A stretch of 8,620 bases of DNA from an uncultured Bacteroidales bacterium (GCA_946187365.1 CAMHRD010000032.1:1-8620), one strand, 5' to 3'; shown: positions 1 to 5,890, numbered from the stretch's first letter. Translations and numbers: made by a program. Notes: generated by a model not told the origin, from the sequence alone.

Positions 1-833
1 GCAATTACTCTAACGTTTACGTTGATATCCTTGTCACTTCCCACGCGGGTAAGTTTGTTCTCCTGTAAAACTCTGAGCACCTTGGCCTGAGCGGAGAGAG
101 ACATATCCCCCACCTCGTCCAGGAAAAGTGTACCGCCGTCTGCCTGTTCAAATTTTCCCTTGTGCTGTTTAATTGCAGATGTGAAGGCTCCCTTCTCGTG
201 TCCAAAGAGCTCGCTCTCAATAAGTTCACTAGGAATAGCAGCACAGTTTACCTCAATGAAAGGCATTGCAGCACGTGGGCTCTTCTCATGCAGCCATCTG
301 GCTACCAGCTCCTTACCTGTACCGTTGGAACCCGTTACAAGAACTCTGGCATCTGTTGGCGCTACCTTCTCTATCATCTCCTTAATCTCCAGTATAGCCG
401 GAGAGTTGCCCACAATCTCCTGAACTCCAGGGTTTGCAATCTTCTTTTTCAGTGTCTTATTCTCCTTCACCACATCCGTATGGGTGGAGGCATTCTTTAC
501 GGTTATAAGTATTCTATTGAGGTCCAGCGGTTTGGAAATGAAGTCGTATGCGCCCGCCTTAATGCAGCCAACTGCGGAATCTATGTCCGCATGGCCGGAA
601 ATCATTACAATGGCAGACTCAACTCCCTCTTTTACAAGTCTCTCCAAAACCTCATGGCCGTCCATTACCGGCATCTTGATATCACAGAAAATAATATCGT
701 AAGGGGTTGCAAGAGCCATCTCCACTCCCTTCTTTCCGTCTTCCGCCAATTCTACCTCATATCCCTCATCTTCCAGGATATCCTTAAGCGCCAGGCGAAT
801 AGCCTTCTCGTCATCTATAATCAGAATCTTCAT
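1..833 (-). CDS. Sigma-54-dependent response regulator (NtrC family), C-terminus cut by window edge
   Basis: A two-component transcription activator: phosphorylation of its receiver should drive an AAA+ ATPase that opens sigma-54 promoters. The visible 277 residues show a receiver (about 1-115) with acidic pocket D7/D8, phospho-acceptor D51 (FCDIKMP), S79 and K101. A linker with charged helix (about 118-135) follows, then the AAA+ domain with Walker A GSNGTGKE at 168-175 and Walker B GGTLFLDE at 233-240. The sigma-54 contact loop reads GAFTSA at 215-220 instead of the usual GAFTGA. The rest of the ATPase and any Fis-type HTH lie outside the window. It starts one base after the cmk stop, with a strong Shine-Dalgarno inside the cmk 3' end, so it is probably translationally coupled to cmk. 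No partner histidine kinase is visible. The family call is secure; the regulon is unknown. Confidence 0.93.
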   Translation of the reverse strand, partial: MKILIIDDEKAIRLALKDILEDEGYEVELAEDGKKGVEMALATPYDIIFCDIKMPVMDGHEVLERLVKEGVESAIVMISGHADIDSAVGCIKAGAYDFISKPLDLNRILITVKNASTHTDVVKENKTLKKKIANPGVQEIVGNSPAILEIKEMIEKVAPTDARVLVTGSNGTGKELVARWLHEKSPRAAMPFIEVNCAAIPSELIESELFGHEKGAFTSAIKQHKGKFEQADGGTLFLDEVGDMSLSAQAKVLRVLQENKLTRVGSDKDINVNVRVI

Positions 834-834
834 T

Positions 835-1554
835 TTACTCCTCCTTATCCAGCTCAACCTTCAGGTTAAAGTTAGGTAACAATATTTTGTTCAGCCACTC
901 AATCTCCTCCTCCATTGTCATGCTGCTGTTATCCAGTTCAATAGCATCCTTAGAACGGGTAAGCGGATCTGTCTCGCGATGGGAATCTATGTAATCCCTC
1001 TTGCGGAGGTTTTCAAGCACCTGCTCAAATGTATCCTTTTCCCCCTTCTCCTGCAGCTCTTTAAAGCGGCGCATAGCCCTAACCTGCTCAGAGGCAGTCA
1101 TAAAGATCTTAAGTTCTGCATTAGGGAAAACGGCCGTTCCAATATCTCGCCCGTCCATAACCAGTCCCTTGTCTACAGCCATGCTCCTAAGTTGCATATT
1201 TACAAAGCTTCTCACGTAAGGAATCTCTGCAATACGGCTCACGTTGTTAGATACGGTAAGGGTACGTATCTGCCTCTCCACATCCGTTCCGTTGAGGAGA
1301 GTGCGGCTCTCCCCCTTTTTGTTGGTGCGGAAAGAGACGGTGATATTCATTATCACCTTCTGCAGATTCTCCTTGTCCACATTTCCCTTTTCATCAATAA
1401 AGCCGTTTGTATAAGCAAAATAGGTTATTGCCCTGTAGAGGGCACCGCTGTCTGCATAGATGTATCCCAGCCCTTTTGCAACAAGTTTTGCAAAGGTGCT
1501 CTTCCCCGTTGAGGAGTAGCCATCTATCGCGATTATGATCTTTCCACTTGCCAT
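835..1554 (-). CDS. cmk: Cytidylate kinase (CMP/dCMP kinase)
   Basis: A cytoplasmic nucleoside monophosphate kinase that phosphorylates CMP and dCMP with ATP, feeding CTP/dCTP synthesis. The 239 residues begin with the P-loop GYSSTGKST at 12-20. The CMP-binding region includes DSGALYRA (35-42) and DGRDIGTAVFP (134-144), which is diagnostic for bacterial CMK. The lid signature RDYIDSHRETDPL lies at 186-198, with the expected Arg186, Asp187, Asp190 and Arg193. The length is close to the usual 220-230 residues, plus a short acidic tail ending KEE. A TAnnTTTG promoter lies 21 bases upstream of the ATG. cmk is the first gene of a unit with the downstream response regulator and is divergent from ispH. 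Only a weak purine stretch precedes its ATG. Confidence 0.97.
   Translation of the reverse strand: MASGKIIIAIDGYSSTGKSTFAKLVAKGLGYIYADSGALYRAITYFAYTNGFIDEKGNVDKENLQKVIMNITVSFRTNKKGESRTLLNGTDVERQIRTLTVSNNVSRIAEIPYVRSFVNMQLRSMAVDKGLVMDGRDIGTAVFPNAELKIFMTASEQVRAMRRFKELQEKGEKDTFEQVLENLRKRDYIDSHRETDPLTRSKDAIELDNSSMTMEEEIEWLNKILLPNFNLKVELDKEE
838..846 (-). promoter_or_regulatory. Strong Shine-Dalgarno for the response regulator
   Basis: Minus-strand AAGGAGGAG lies within the last codons of cmk (Lys-Glu-Glu), with about 6 bases between AAGGAGG and the ATG at 833. It fixes the response regulator start and suggests translational coupling. It stands out because the other genes here have poor or no Shine-Dalgarno sequences. 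Confidence 0.8.
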
Positions 1555-1575
1555 TGAGTTGCTTTTTTAATCATA

Positions 1576-1583
1576 CAAATTTA
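1576..1583 (-). promoter_or_regulatory. Bacteroidota -7 promoter element for cmk
   Basis: Minus-strand TAAATTTG matches TAnnTTTG and ends 21 bases before the cmk ATG. No good TTG-type -33 box is visible. A second match, TATTTTTG, lies at 1584-1591; I prefer the nearer one because its spacing matches the other promoters of the window. It faces away from the ispH element across 22 bp. Confidence 0.6.
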
Positions 1584-1605
1584 CAAAAATATGCGCCAAT
1601 AAACT

Positions 1606-1613
1606 TATCTTTG
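1606..1613 (+). promoter_or_regulatory. Bacteroidota -7 promoter element for ispH
   Basis: TATCTTTG matches TAnnTTTG and ends 19 bases before the ispH ATG at 1633. The only -33-like sequence is a weak TTTAC at 1580-1584, which overlaps the opposing cmk element. Confidence 0.65.
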
Positions 1614-1632
1614 TAGTGTCCGAATCATATTT

Positions 1633-2535
1633 ATGAAGGTAGAGGTAGAAATAGACCGGTATTCAGGTTTCTGTAACGGAGTGGTAAGAGCAGTCAACAG
1701 TGCGGAGGAGAACCTCAGCAAAAGAAGCACGCTCTACTCCCTGGGAGCTATAGTCCACAATGAGACAGAACTTAAAAGACTTGAGAAAGAGGGTCTTAGG
1801 GTTATCAACCTGGATCAGATGTCCCATCTTAAAGACTCCACGGTCCTCATCCGTGCCCACGGAGAACCCCCTGCAACCTACGAACTGGCCAAAAAGAACA
1901 ACATCACCCTTATAGACTGTACCTGCCCCGTGGTGCTCCAGCTTCAAAAGAAGATAGCGGAGACCGCCGGTCAGATTGTGATATTCGGCAAGGTGGGTCA
2001 CGCAGAGGTTAACGGCCTGGTAGGCAGAGCAGAAGGAAGGGCTGTGGTTATAGAGAACAAGGAGCAGATAGATAAAATTGACTTCTCCCGCCCCATTAAC
2101 ATCTTCTCCCAGACCACAAAAGACCCGGATGAGTTTGAACTGCTCTGTAAACTTATCAGCCATAAGATGACAGACAAGAGCCAGCTCACCGTCCATAACA
2201 CTGTCTGCCGCCAGGTGGCACAGCGCCACTCCCGCCTTATTGAATTTGCAGAGAGTCACAACGTTATAATATTCGTGAGCGGAAAAGAGAGTTCCAACGG
2301 AAGAGTCCTTTATGAACTCTGCAAGGCCCACAACCCTCGTACCTACGCCATTCAGTCACTCCAACAGATTGATAAAAAATGGTTTAAAGAGGGAGATAAG
2401 ATTGGCGTATGCGGAGCCACCTCCACCCCTAAGTGGCAGCTCACCTCCTGCGCTGAATTTTTAAAAATTACACTAAAGAGTTATATTTGCAGCAAATTTT
2501 ACAGTATTATATATGGCAACTACAGCAGATTTTAA
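1633..2535 (+). CDS. ispH: 4-hydroxy-3-methylbut-2-enyl diphosphate reductase (IspH/LytB)
   Basis: The last enzyme of the MEP isoprenoid pathway. It reduces HMBPP to IPP and DMAPP using a [4Fe-4S] cluster in the cytoplasm. The three cluster cysteines are C14 (SGFCNGVVRAV), C98 (DCTCPVV) and C192 (NTVCRQ). The substrate-binding residues expected for the family are visible: H42 (VHN), H76 (RAHGEP), H123 and E125 (GHAEVNG), T161/T162 (SQTTKD) and the SSNG loop at 220-223. GATSTPKWQL at 261-270 is the usual C-terminal block. The protein is 300 residues; the last 20 or so (about 280-300) are AT-rich and unlike a conserved IspH end, and they run into efp with a 23-base overlap. It is the first gene of an ispH-efp unit and is divergent from cmk. 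Confidence 0.97.
   Translation: MKVEVEIDRYSGFCNGVVRAVNSAEENLSKRSTLYSLGAIVHNETELKRLEKEGLRVINLDQMSHLKDSTVLIRAHGEPPATYELAKKNNITLIDCTCPVVLQLQKKIAETAGQIVIFGKVGHAEVNGLVGRAEGRAVVIENKEQIDKIDFSRPINIFSQTTKDPDEFELLCKLISHKMTDKSQLTVHNTVCRQVAQRHSRLIEFAESHNVIIFVSGKESSNGRVLYELCKAHNPRTYAIQSLQQIDKKWFKEGDKIGVCGATSTPKWQLTSCAEFLKITLKSYICSKFYSIIYGNYSRF
2482..2489 (+). promoter_or_regulatory. Bacteroidota -7 promoter element for efp, inside the ispH 3' end
   Basis: TATATTTG matches TAnnTTTG and ends 23 bases before the efp ATG at 2513, within the last codons of ispH. It would allow efp to be expressed independently of ispH. The surrounding AT-rich stretch looks like former intergenic DNA. Confidence 0.6.
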
Positions 2536-3082
2536 AAACGGAATTTTCTTCCTATTCAATGAGCATCCTTGCCAGCTGGTTTATTTCCAGCATGTTAAGC
2601 CTGGTAAAGGAAACACTATCGTTAGAACAAAATTCAAGGATCTCCAGACCGGTAAACTCCTTGAACACACATACGGTGCGGGTGAGAGAATAGACTTGGT
2701 TTCCGTAGAGAGAAGACCTTATCAGTTCCTCTATCCGGATGAGTCCGGCTACAACTTCATGCACAGAGAGACCTTTGAGCAGGTTCACCTGGACAAGGAT
2801 TTTGTAGAGAACGCAGACCTTATGAAAGAGGGTCAGAACGTTGAGATGATGGTATGGGCAGACAACGAGGAGATTCTTACCTGCGAGCTCCCTTCATTCG
2901 TAGAGTTGGAGGTAACTTACACAGAGCCTGCAGTTAAGGGTAACACCGCTTCTACCAACGCTCTCAAAGAGGCTACTCTGGAGACCGGTGCAAAGATTAT
3001 GGTTCCTCTCTTCATCCAGAACGGTGAGAAGATCAGCGTGAAGGTAGAGGACAGAACCTACGGTGAGCGCGTAAAGGGCTAA
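2513..3082 (+). CDS. efp: Translation elongation factor P
   Basis: EF-P binds stalled ribosomes between the P and E sites and promotes peptide bond formation at consecutive prolines. The protein has the standard length (189 residues) and three domains: KOW-like N-terminal (about 1-62), central OB (about 66-127) and C-terminal OB (about 131-186, with the signature region around EPAVKGNTAS and GAKIMVPLFIQNGE). The ribosome-facing loop is KPGKGN, with the tip lysine at K32, the position modified in several other bacteria. No EpmA, EpmB, EarP or YmfI-type modification gene lies in the window, so its modification state is open. It overlaps the ispH end, has its own promoter and is followed by a terminator. 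The ATG is supported by the conserved MAT-type N-terminus. Confidence 0.97.
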   Translation: MATTADFKNGIFFLFNEHPCQLVYFQHVKPGKGNTIVRTKFKDLQTGKLLEHTYGAGERIDLVSVERRPYQFLYPDESGYNFMHRETFEQVHLDKDFVENADLMKEGQNVEMMVWADNEEILTCELPSFVELEVTYTEPAVKGNTASTNALKEATLETGAKIMVPLFIQNGEKISVKVEDRTYGERVKG

Positions 3083-3116
3083 CCGCCCCGGGCACTCCGC
3101 CCTCCAGCAACACTCT

Positions 3117-3147
3117 AAAGGAAGACCATTATGTGGTCTTCTTTTTT
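3117..3147 (+). terminator. Intrinsic terminator after efp
   Basis: A perfect 8-bp stem, GAAGACCA at 3121-3128 with TGGTCTTC at 3134-3141, has a 5-base loop and a run of six T (3142-3147). The A-rich left flank extends the pairing into the T run. It lies 35 bases after the efp stop and should end the ispH-efp transcript. Confidence 0.85.
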
Positions 3148-3149
3148 AT

Positions 3150-3300
3150 GCCCCTTCCTCCGCCTATCATCGCCTCCACTATTCCTTCCATCCTTCCATC
3201 CTTCCATCCTTCCATCCCTCCATCCTTCACCCCTTCCATCACCCTTCTCCGCCCTCTCTCCCCATCCTCTCTTCCTCTCTCTTCCTCTCTAACTGCCCTC
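3150..3300. repeat. Polypyrimidine/polypurine tract, noncoding
   Basis: About 150 bases in which the plus strand is almost only C and T, with scattered A and very few G. The tract contains the 8-bp minisatellite at 3186-3241 and a perfect 10-bp tandem duplication CTTCCTCTCT at 3271-3290. It sits between the efp terminator and the lipoprotein promoter. Reading frames cross it on both strands, but their proteins are simple repeats (Pro/Ser or Gly/Glu/Arg), so I do not call genes here. Confidence 0.75.
3186..3241. repeat. 8-bp minisatellite, unit TTCCATCC
   Basis: Four perfect copies of TTCCATCC (3186-3217) are followed by three degenerate copies: CTCCATCC, TTCACCCC and TTCCATCA. The 8-bp period is not a multiple of three, so any frame through it changes with each added copy, as expected of noncoding DNA. 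Copy number is likely to vary between strains by slippage. Confidence 0.9.
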
Positions 3301-3310
3301 CAGTGTTCCC

Positions 3311-3333
3311 GGTGTCCCTCTTTTCCGGACACC
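3311..3333. repeat. Inverted repeat GGTGTCC-N9-GGACACC, copy 1
   Basis: Perfect 7-bp arms at 3311-3317 and 3327-3333 are separated by 9 bases. The right arm belongs to TTTTCCGGACACC, which recurs in the two downstream copies. A related half-site, GTGTTCC, lies just upstream at 3303-3309. Confidence 0.75.
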
Positions 3334-3361
3334 TGGCACACTTTTGCCCACTTAACTGCTC

Positions 3362-3388
3362 AAGGTGTCCCGGTTTTACGGACACCTT
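3362..3388. repeat. Inverted repeat AAGGTGTCC-N9-GGACACCTT, copy 2
   Basis: Perfect 9-bp arms at 3362-3370 and 3380-3388 have the same 9-base spacer length as copy 1. The extended left arm GGTGTCCCGG (3364-3373) can alternatively pair with CCGGGCACC (3398-3406) with one bulged T, so two exclusive foldings are possible if it is transcribed. No T run follows, so it is a poor intrinsic terminator. Confidence 0.8.
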
Positions 3389-3412
3389 TAGCGTTTTCCG
3401 GGCACCTTTAGC
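3373..3412 (+). repeat. 20-bp tandem direct repeat next to the lipoprotein promoter
   Basis: Two adjacent 20-base units (3373-3392 and 3393-3412) are identical at 18 of 20 positions, sharing the pattern GTTTTnCGGrCACCTTTAGC. The array ends three bases before TTG at 3415-3417, a possible -33 element of the downstream promoter, so a protein bound here could touch RNA polymerase. Confidence 0.8.
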
Positions 3413-3434
3413 ACTTGCCCGTTTCATTTTTTAG

Positions 3435-3442
3435 TATCTTTG
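3435..3442 (+). promoter_or_regulatory. Bacteroidota -7 promoter element for the transglutaminase-like lipoprotein
   Basis: TATCTTTG matches TAnnTTTG and ends 23 bases before the ATG at 3466. A TTG lies at 3415-3417, about 17 bases upstream, slightly closer than the usual -33 spacing. The motif shows that the gene starts at 3466 and not at an in-frame TTG-type start at 3415. Confidence 0.65.
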
Positions 3443-3465
3443 GAAAAATAAACCTCAACAATCTT

Positions 3466-5109
3466 ATGAAAAAATTATTCTCTCCATTCAAAGCAGTTGC
3501 CCTGCGGACAAGTTCTTCAATGATAGCGCTCACAGCTGTTGTGGCCCTGCTGGCGTTCGGCTGCAAATCTGTAGACAAAGAGGCTGTTAAGGTTGCCTCA
3601 GTAGATGAAGACACTCTGGATTACTTCATTGAAAAGGGAGACTTCAAAAAGGCAAATGAAATAATCAGCCAGGTTTCAAAGGGTGCAAACCTCTCAAAAG
3701 CAGACGAATACATAATCAATTTTGAGAAGGACAAGATGCAGAGAATGCTCAACGAGTTCACCGTAACAGATGAAGAGGCGCTGGAGTACATCAAGAAATA
3801 TATACCTGATGTTACAGAGGAGCAGATGGAGGCCTGGAGGAAACACGGAGATTTGGAGTGCAAAACCATAAATGGCAAAAGGCGCTATTTCCGTAAGACG
3901 CTTAGCAACCTCTTTTTGGTTAACCCTGAGTGCGTTGCAGCAAGAGAGAAACTTGAGGGCAAAGAGACCGGAACTACCGGAGACTTCCTAAAAGATTACC
4001 TCCCTCCGGTTATCAAAGGCTCCGTTGCAACCCAGAAGAAGAACAAAGACCGCATGGCAACTCTCTCAAATCCTGTAAGAATTACCGTCCACATAAAGAT
4101 GAGAGTTATGCCGGATGCCGTACCTGCAGGAGAGATTGTAAGAATGTGGCTGCCGTTCCCTAAAGAGAATGAAAGACAGAAGCTTATAACAGTAGAGAGA
4201 GTCTTCAACGCTCACAACTCCGAGTACAATGATCTGGAAATCCCTAAGACTCCGGAGATCTCAAACGGCTTCTACACCGGAGATTACCTTATCTCTTCAA
4301 ACAACAATACCAGAAGAAGCATGTACTTTGAGATGGAGGCCAACGGAAAGGATACTTTAAAGGTAGGATATGACCTCACCTTCACCTCTTTCAATCAGTA
4401 CTTTGCATTCCTGGAGGAGAGAATTAAGCCATATGACACCACATCTGTAATCTACAAGAGATACACTGCAGAAAGAGAGCGTCACATTGTTTTCACTAAA
4501 GAGATCAAGCAGCTGGCAGACAGCCTTGTAGGAGATGCCACAGACCCATACGAGAAGGTTAAGAGAATCTGGTGCTGGGTAACCGAGAACATTCCTTGGG
4601 CAGGTGCAAGAGACTACTCCACAATACCTAACATCCCTGAGTACGTTCTTAAACACCACCACGGAGACTGTGGACAGGTATCACTGCTCTTCATCACAAT
4701 GGCTCGTTACAAGGGAGTCCCTGCAAGATGGCAGAGCGGCTGGATGCTCCACCCTAACCATGTCAACCTTCACGATTGGGCAGAGGTTTACTATGAGGGC
4801 GTTGGCTGGGTTCCTGTAGACCAGTCATTCGGCTATTCAGGCGGAGACCGTGACACCTATGCTGCAAAGGGAGAACTCACTGAGGATGAGCAGCGTCTGA
4901 AGTTCTTCTTCTCACGCGGACTGGATGCTTTCCGTTATATTGTCAACGACGATTACGGCGCTTGGGCACCTCTCTATCCTGCAAAGATTTATCCTCACTT
5001 TGACGAGGTAGATTTCCAGATGGGAGAGGTTGAATGGAAGGGCGGCAACGTCCTCAACGGAGGCAACGGCTGGAAGTGCTGGATGGAAGCCGAGTACTCT
5101 CCTTTCTAA
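3466..5109 (+). CDS. Transglutaminase-like domain lipoprotein
   Basis: A predicted envelope lipoprotein of 547 residues with a transglutaminase/protease-type (papain-like fold) domain; the substrate is unknown. The N-terminus has a basic start and hydrophobic stretch ending in a lipobox-like LAFGC, with the lipidated cysteine at C33. A charged helical region (about 45-160) follows, including TEEQMEAWRKHGDLE, then a beta-rich segment (about 200-310), then the catalytic core. The triad is visible: C402 (HHGDCGQ), H436 (NLHDWAEVYY) and D452 (WVPVDQSFG). Proteins of this superfamily may be peptidases or amidases as often as cross-linking enzymes, so I give no reaction. The ATG at 3466 is chosen because it begins the signal peptide and follows a good promoter; the frame upstream crosses the promoter. 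The gene stands alone on its strand, with a repeat cluster directly upstream. Its 3' end overlaps the convergent methyltransferase. Confidence 0.92.
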   Translation: MKKLFSPFKAVALRTSSSMIALTAVVALLAFGCKSVDKEAVKVASVDEDTLDYFIEKGDFKKANEIISQVSKGANLSKADEYIINFEKDKMQRMLNEFTVTDEEALEYIKKYIPDVTEEQMEAWRKHGDLECKTINGKRRYFRKTLSNLFLVNPECVAAREKLEGKETGTTGDFLKDYLPPVIKGSVATQKKNKDRMATLSNPVRITVHIKMRVMPDAVPAGEIVRMWLPFPKENERQKLITVERVFNAHNSEYNDLEIPKTPEISNGFYTGDYLISSNNNTRRSMYFEMEANGKDTLKVGYDLTFTSFNQYFAFLEERIKPYDTTSVIYKRYTAERERHIVFTKEIKQLADSLVGDATDPYEKVKRIWCWVTENIPWAGARDYSTIPNIPEYVLKHHHGDCGQVSLLFITMARYKGVPARWQSGWMLHPNHVNLHDWAEVYYEGVGWVPVDQSFGYSGGDRDTYAAKGELTEDEQRLKFFFSRGLDAFRYIVNDDYGAWAPLYPAKIYPHFDEVDFQMGEVEWKGGNVLNGGNGWKCWMEAEYSPF

Positions 5110-5809
5110 TGATGTAGAGACCGTCTCTGATTTTATAGAGGAACTTTGAAACGCGGGTGTCATTTTCAACCAGAGAGTTGAAATCTATGATGCCCGCAGT
5201 TTTTTTATCGCGATGGTTAACGTCACCAGCTGCTGTTGCTCCTGCTTTGCCGTACCATAAAACGTTGTCTGCCAGGATGTAGCCGCCTACCTTCACCAGC
5301 GGGAAAACAAGGTTGTAATACTCCGCATACTCTCTTTTGTTGGCATCTATAAAGACAACGTCATACATTTCACACCCGCACTCTTGTGCTGCAGTTCTAT
5401 TGGTTGCAATCTTTTGAAGGAGCTCCTTTGCATCTCCAAAGGAGACTCTTGTAATCTCCTCAACCTTTGCTCTTTGCAGCCCCTCCGCAATAATGTATTC
5501 CAACTCCTGATTTATTTCCAATGCGTCAACACCAAAGCCCTCGTTGTGTAAAACAGCGTCTGCCAGGCAGATAAGAGAGTAGCCGGTGAAGGTGCCTATC
5601 TCCAAAACTCTCTTTGCATTCACACATTTAACAAAGGCGTTGAGGAAAAGACCCTCCTCCTTGCCCACCAGCATCTGGGCGTGGTTAGTACGTGTATGAG
5701 TCTGACGTTCAACCCATCTGAGCGCAGAAGTCAACTGAGCGGACGCCTGAGTTTTACTCAAAGCCTCAGCCTCTGCAACAAGATCATTTATTTCAATATC
5801 TCCCGTCAC
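5054..5809 (-). CDS. Class I SAM-dependent O-methyltransferase (COMT/CCoAOMT-like)
   Basis: A cytoplasmic methyltransferase of the Methyltransf_3 family, usually metal dependent and acting on catechol-like or other hydroxyl substrates. SAM motif I is LEIGTFTGYS (69-78), the ribose-binding acid is probably E98 (ALEIN), and the metal site is suggested by D155 (FIDANKREYAEYY) and D181/N182 (ILADNVLWYG). The conserved end is around IRDGLYIIRKE; a further 14 or so residues continue antisense to the convergent lipoprotein gene, a 56-base overlap. The start is GTG at 5809: the frame is open upstream to a TGA near 5887 but has no ATG, GTG or TTG before it. No promoter motif was found in the 81-base gap after the M16 gene, so it is likely co-transcribed with it. 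The physiological substrate is unknown. Confidence 0.9.
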   Translation of the reverse strand: MTGDIEINDLVAEAEALSKTQASAQLTSALRWVERQTHTRTNHAQMLVGKEEGLFLNAFVKCVNAKRVLEIGTFTGYSLICLADAVLHNEGFGVDALEINQELEYIIAEGLQRAKVEEITRVSFGDAKELLQKIATNRTAAQECGCEMYDVVFIDANKREYAEYYNLVFPLVKVGGYILADNVLWYGKAGATAAGDVNHRDKKTAGIIDFNSLVENDTRVSKFLYKIRDGLYIIRKESTRLPSSTSSRCLR

Positions 5810-5890
5810 CCTTATTGAATTATTACTTCTTTCTCTTACGTTTTTCTTTTTTTCTTCTTTGTCCTGTCCGCTTTTCGTTGGCGCTCAGGG

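Noticed and set aside
162..869. 235-codon plus-strand open frame, and a similar 222-codon frame antisense to ispH (1663-2331)
   Set aside because: Both are antisense shadows of genes with clear family motifs (response regulator and ispH) and resemble nothing themselves.
1584..1591. Second minus-strand TAnnTTTG match (TATTTTTG) upstream of cmk
   Set aside because: It would give a longer leader (29 bases) than the other promoters; kept only as an alternative to 1576-1583. AT-rich DNA makes chance matches likely.
3133..3411. Open frames on both strands through the pyrimidine-rich tract, 60-92 codons long
   Set aside because: Their translations are simple repeats set by the 8-bp minisatellite, have no start signals and overlap the efp terminator and repeat cluster.
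3415..3465. Upstream extension of the lipoprotein frame starting at 3415
   Set aside because: The start would be a non-ATG codon lying on the -33 region, the segment covers the TATCTTTG motif, and it would bury the signal peptide 17 residues inside.
5116..5128. Palindrome AGAGAC-C-GTCTCT just after the lipoprotein stop
   Set aside because: The arms leave almost no loop, the following T stretch is short, and the site is inside the methyltransferase coding sequence; too weak to call a terminator.
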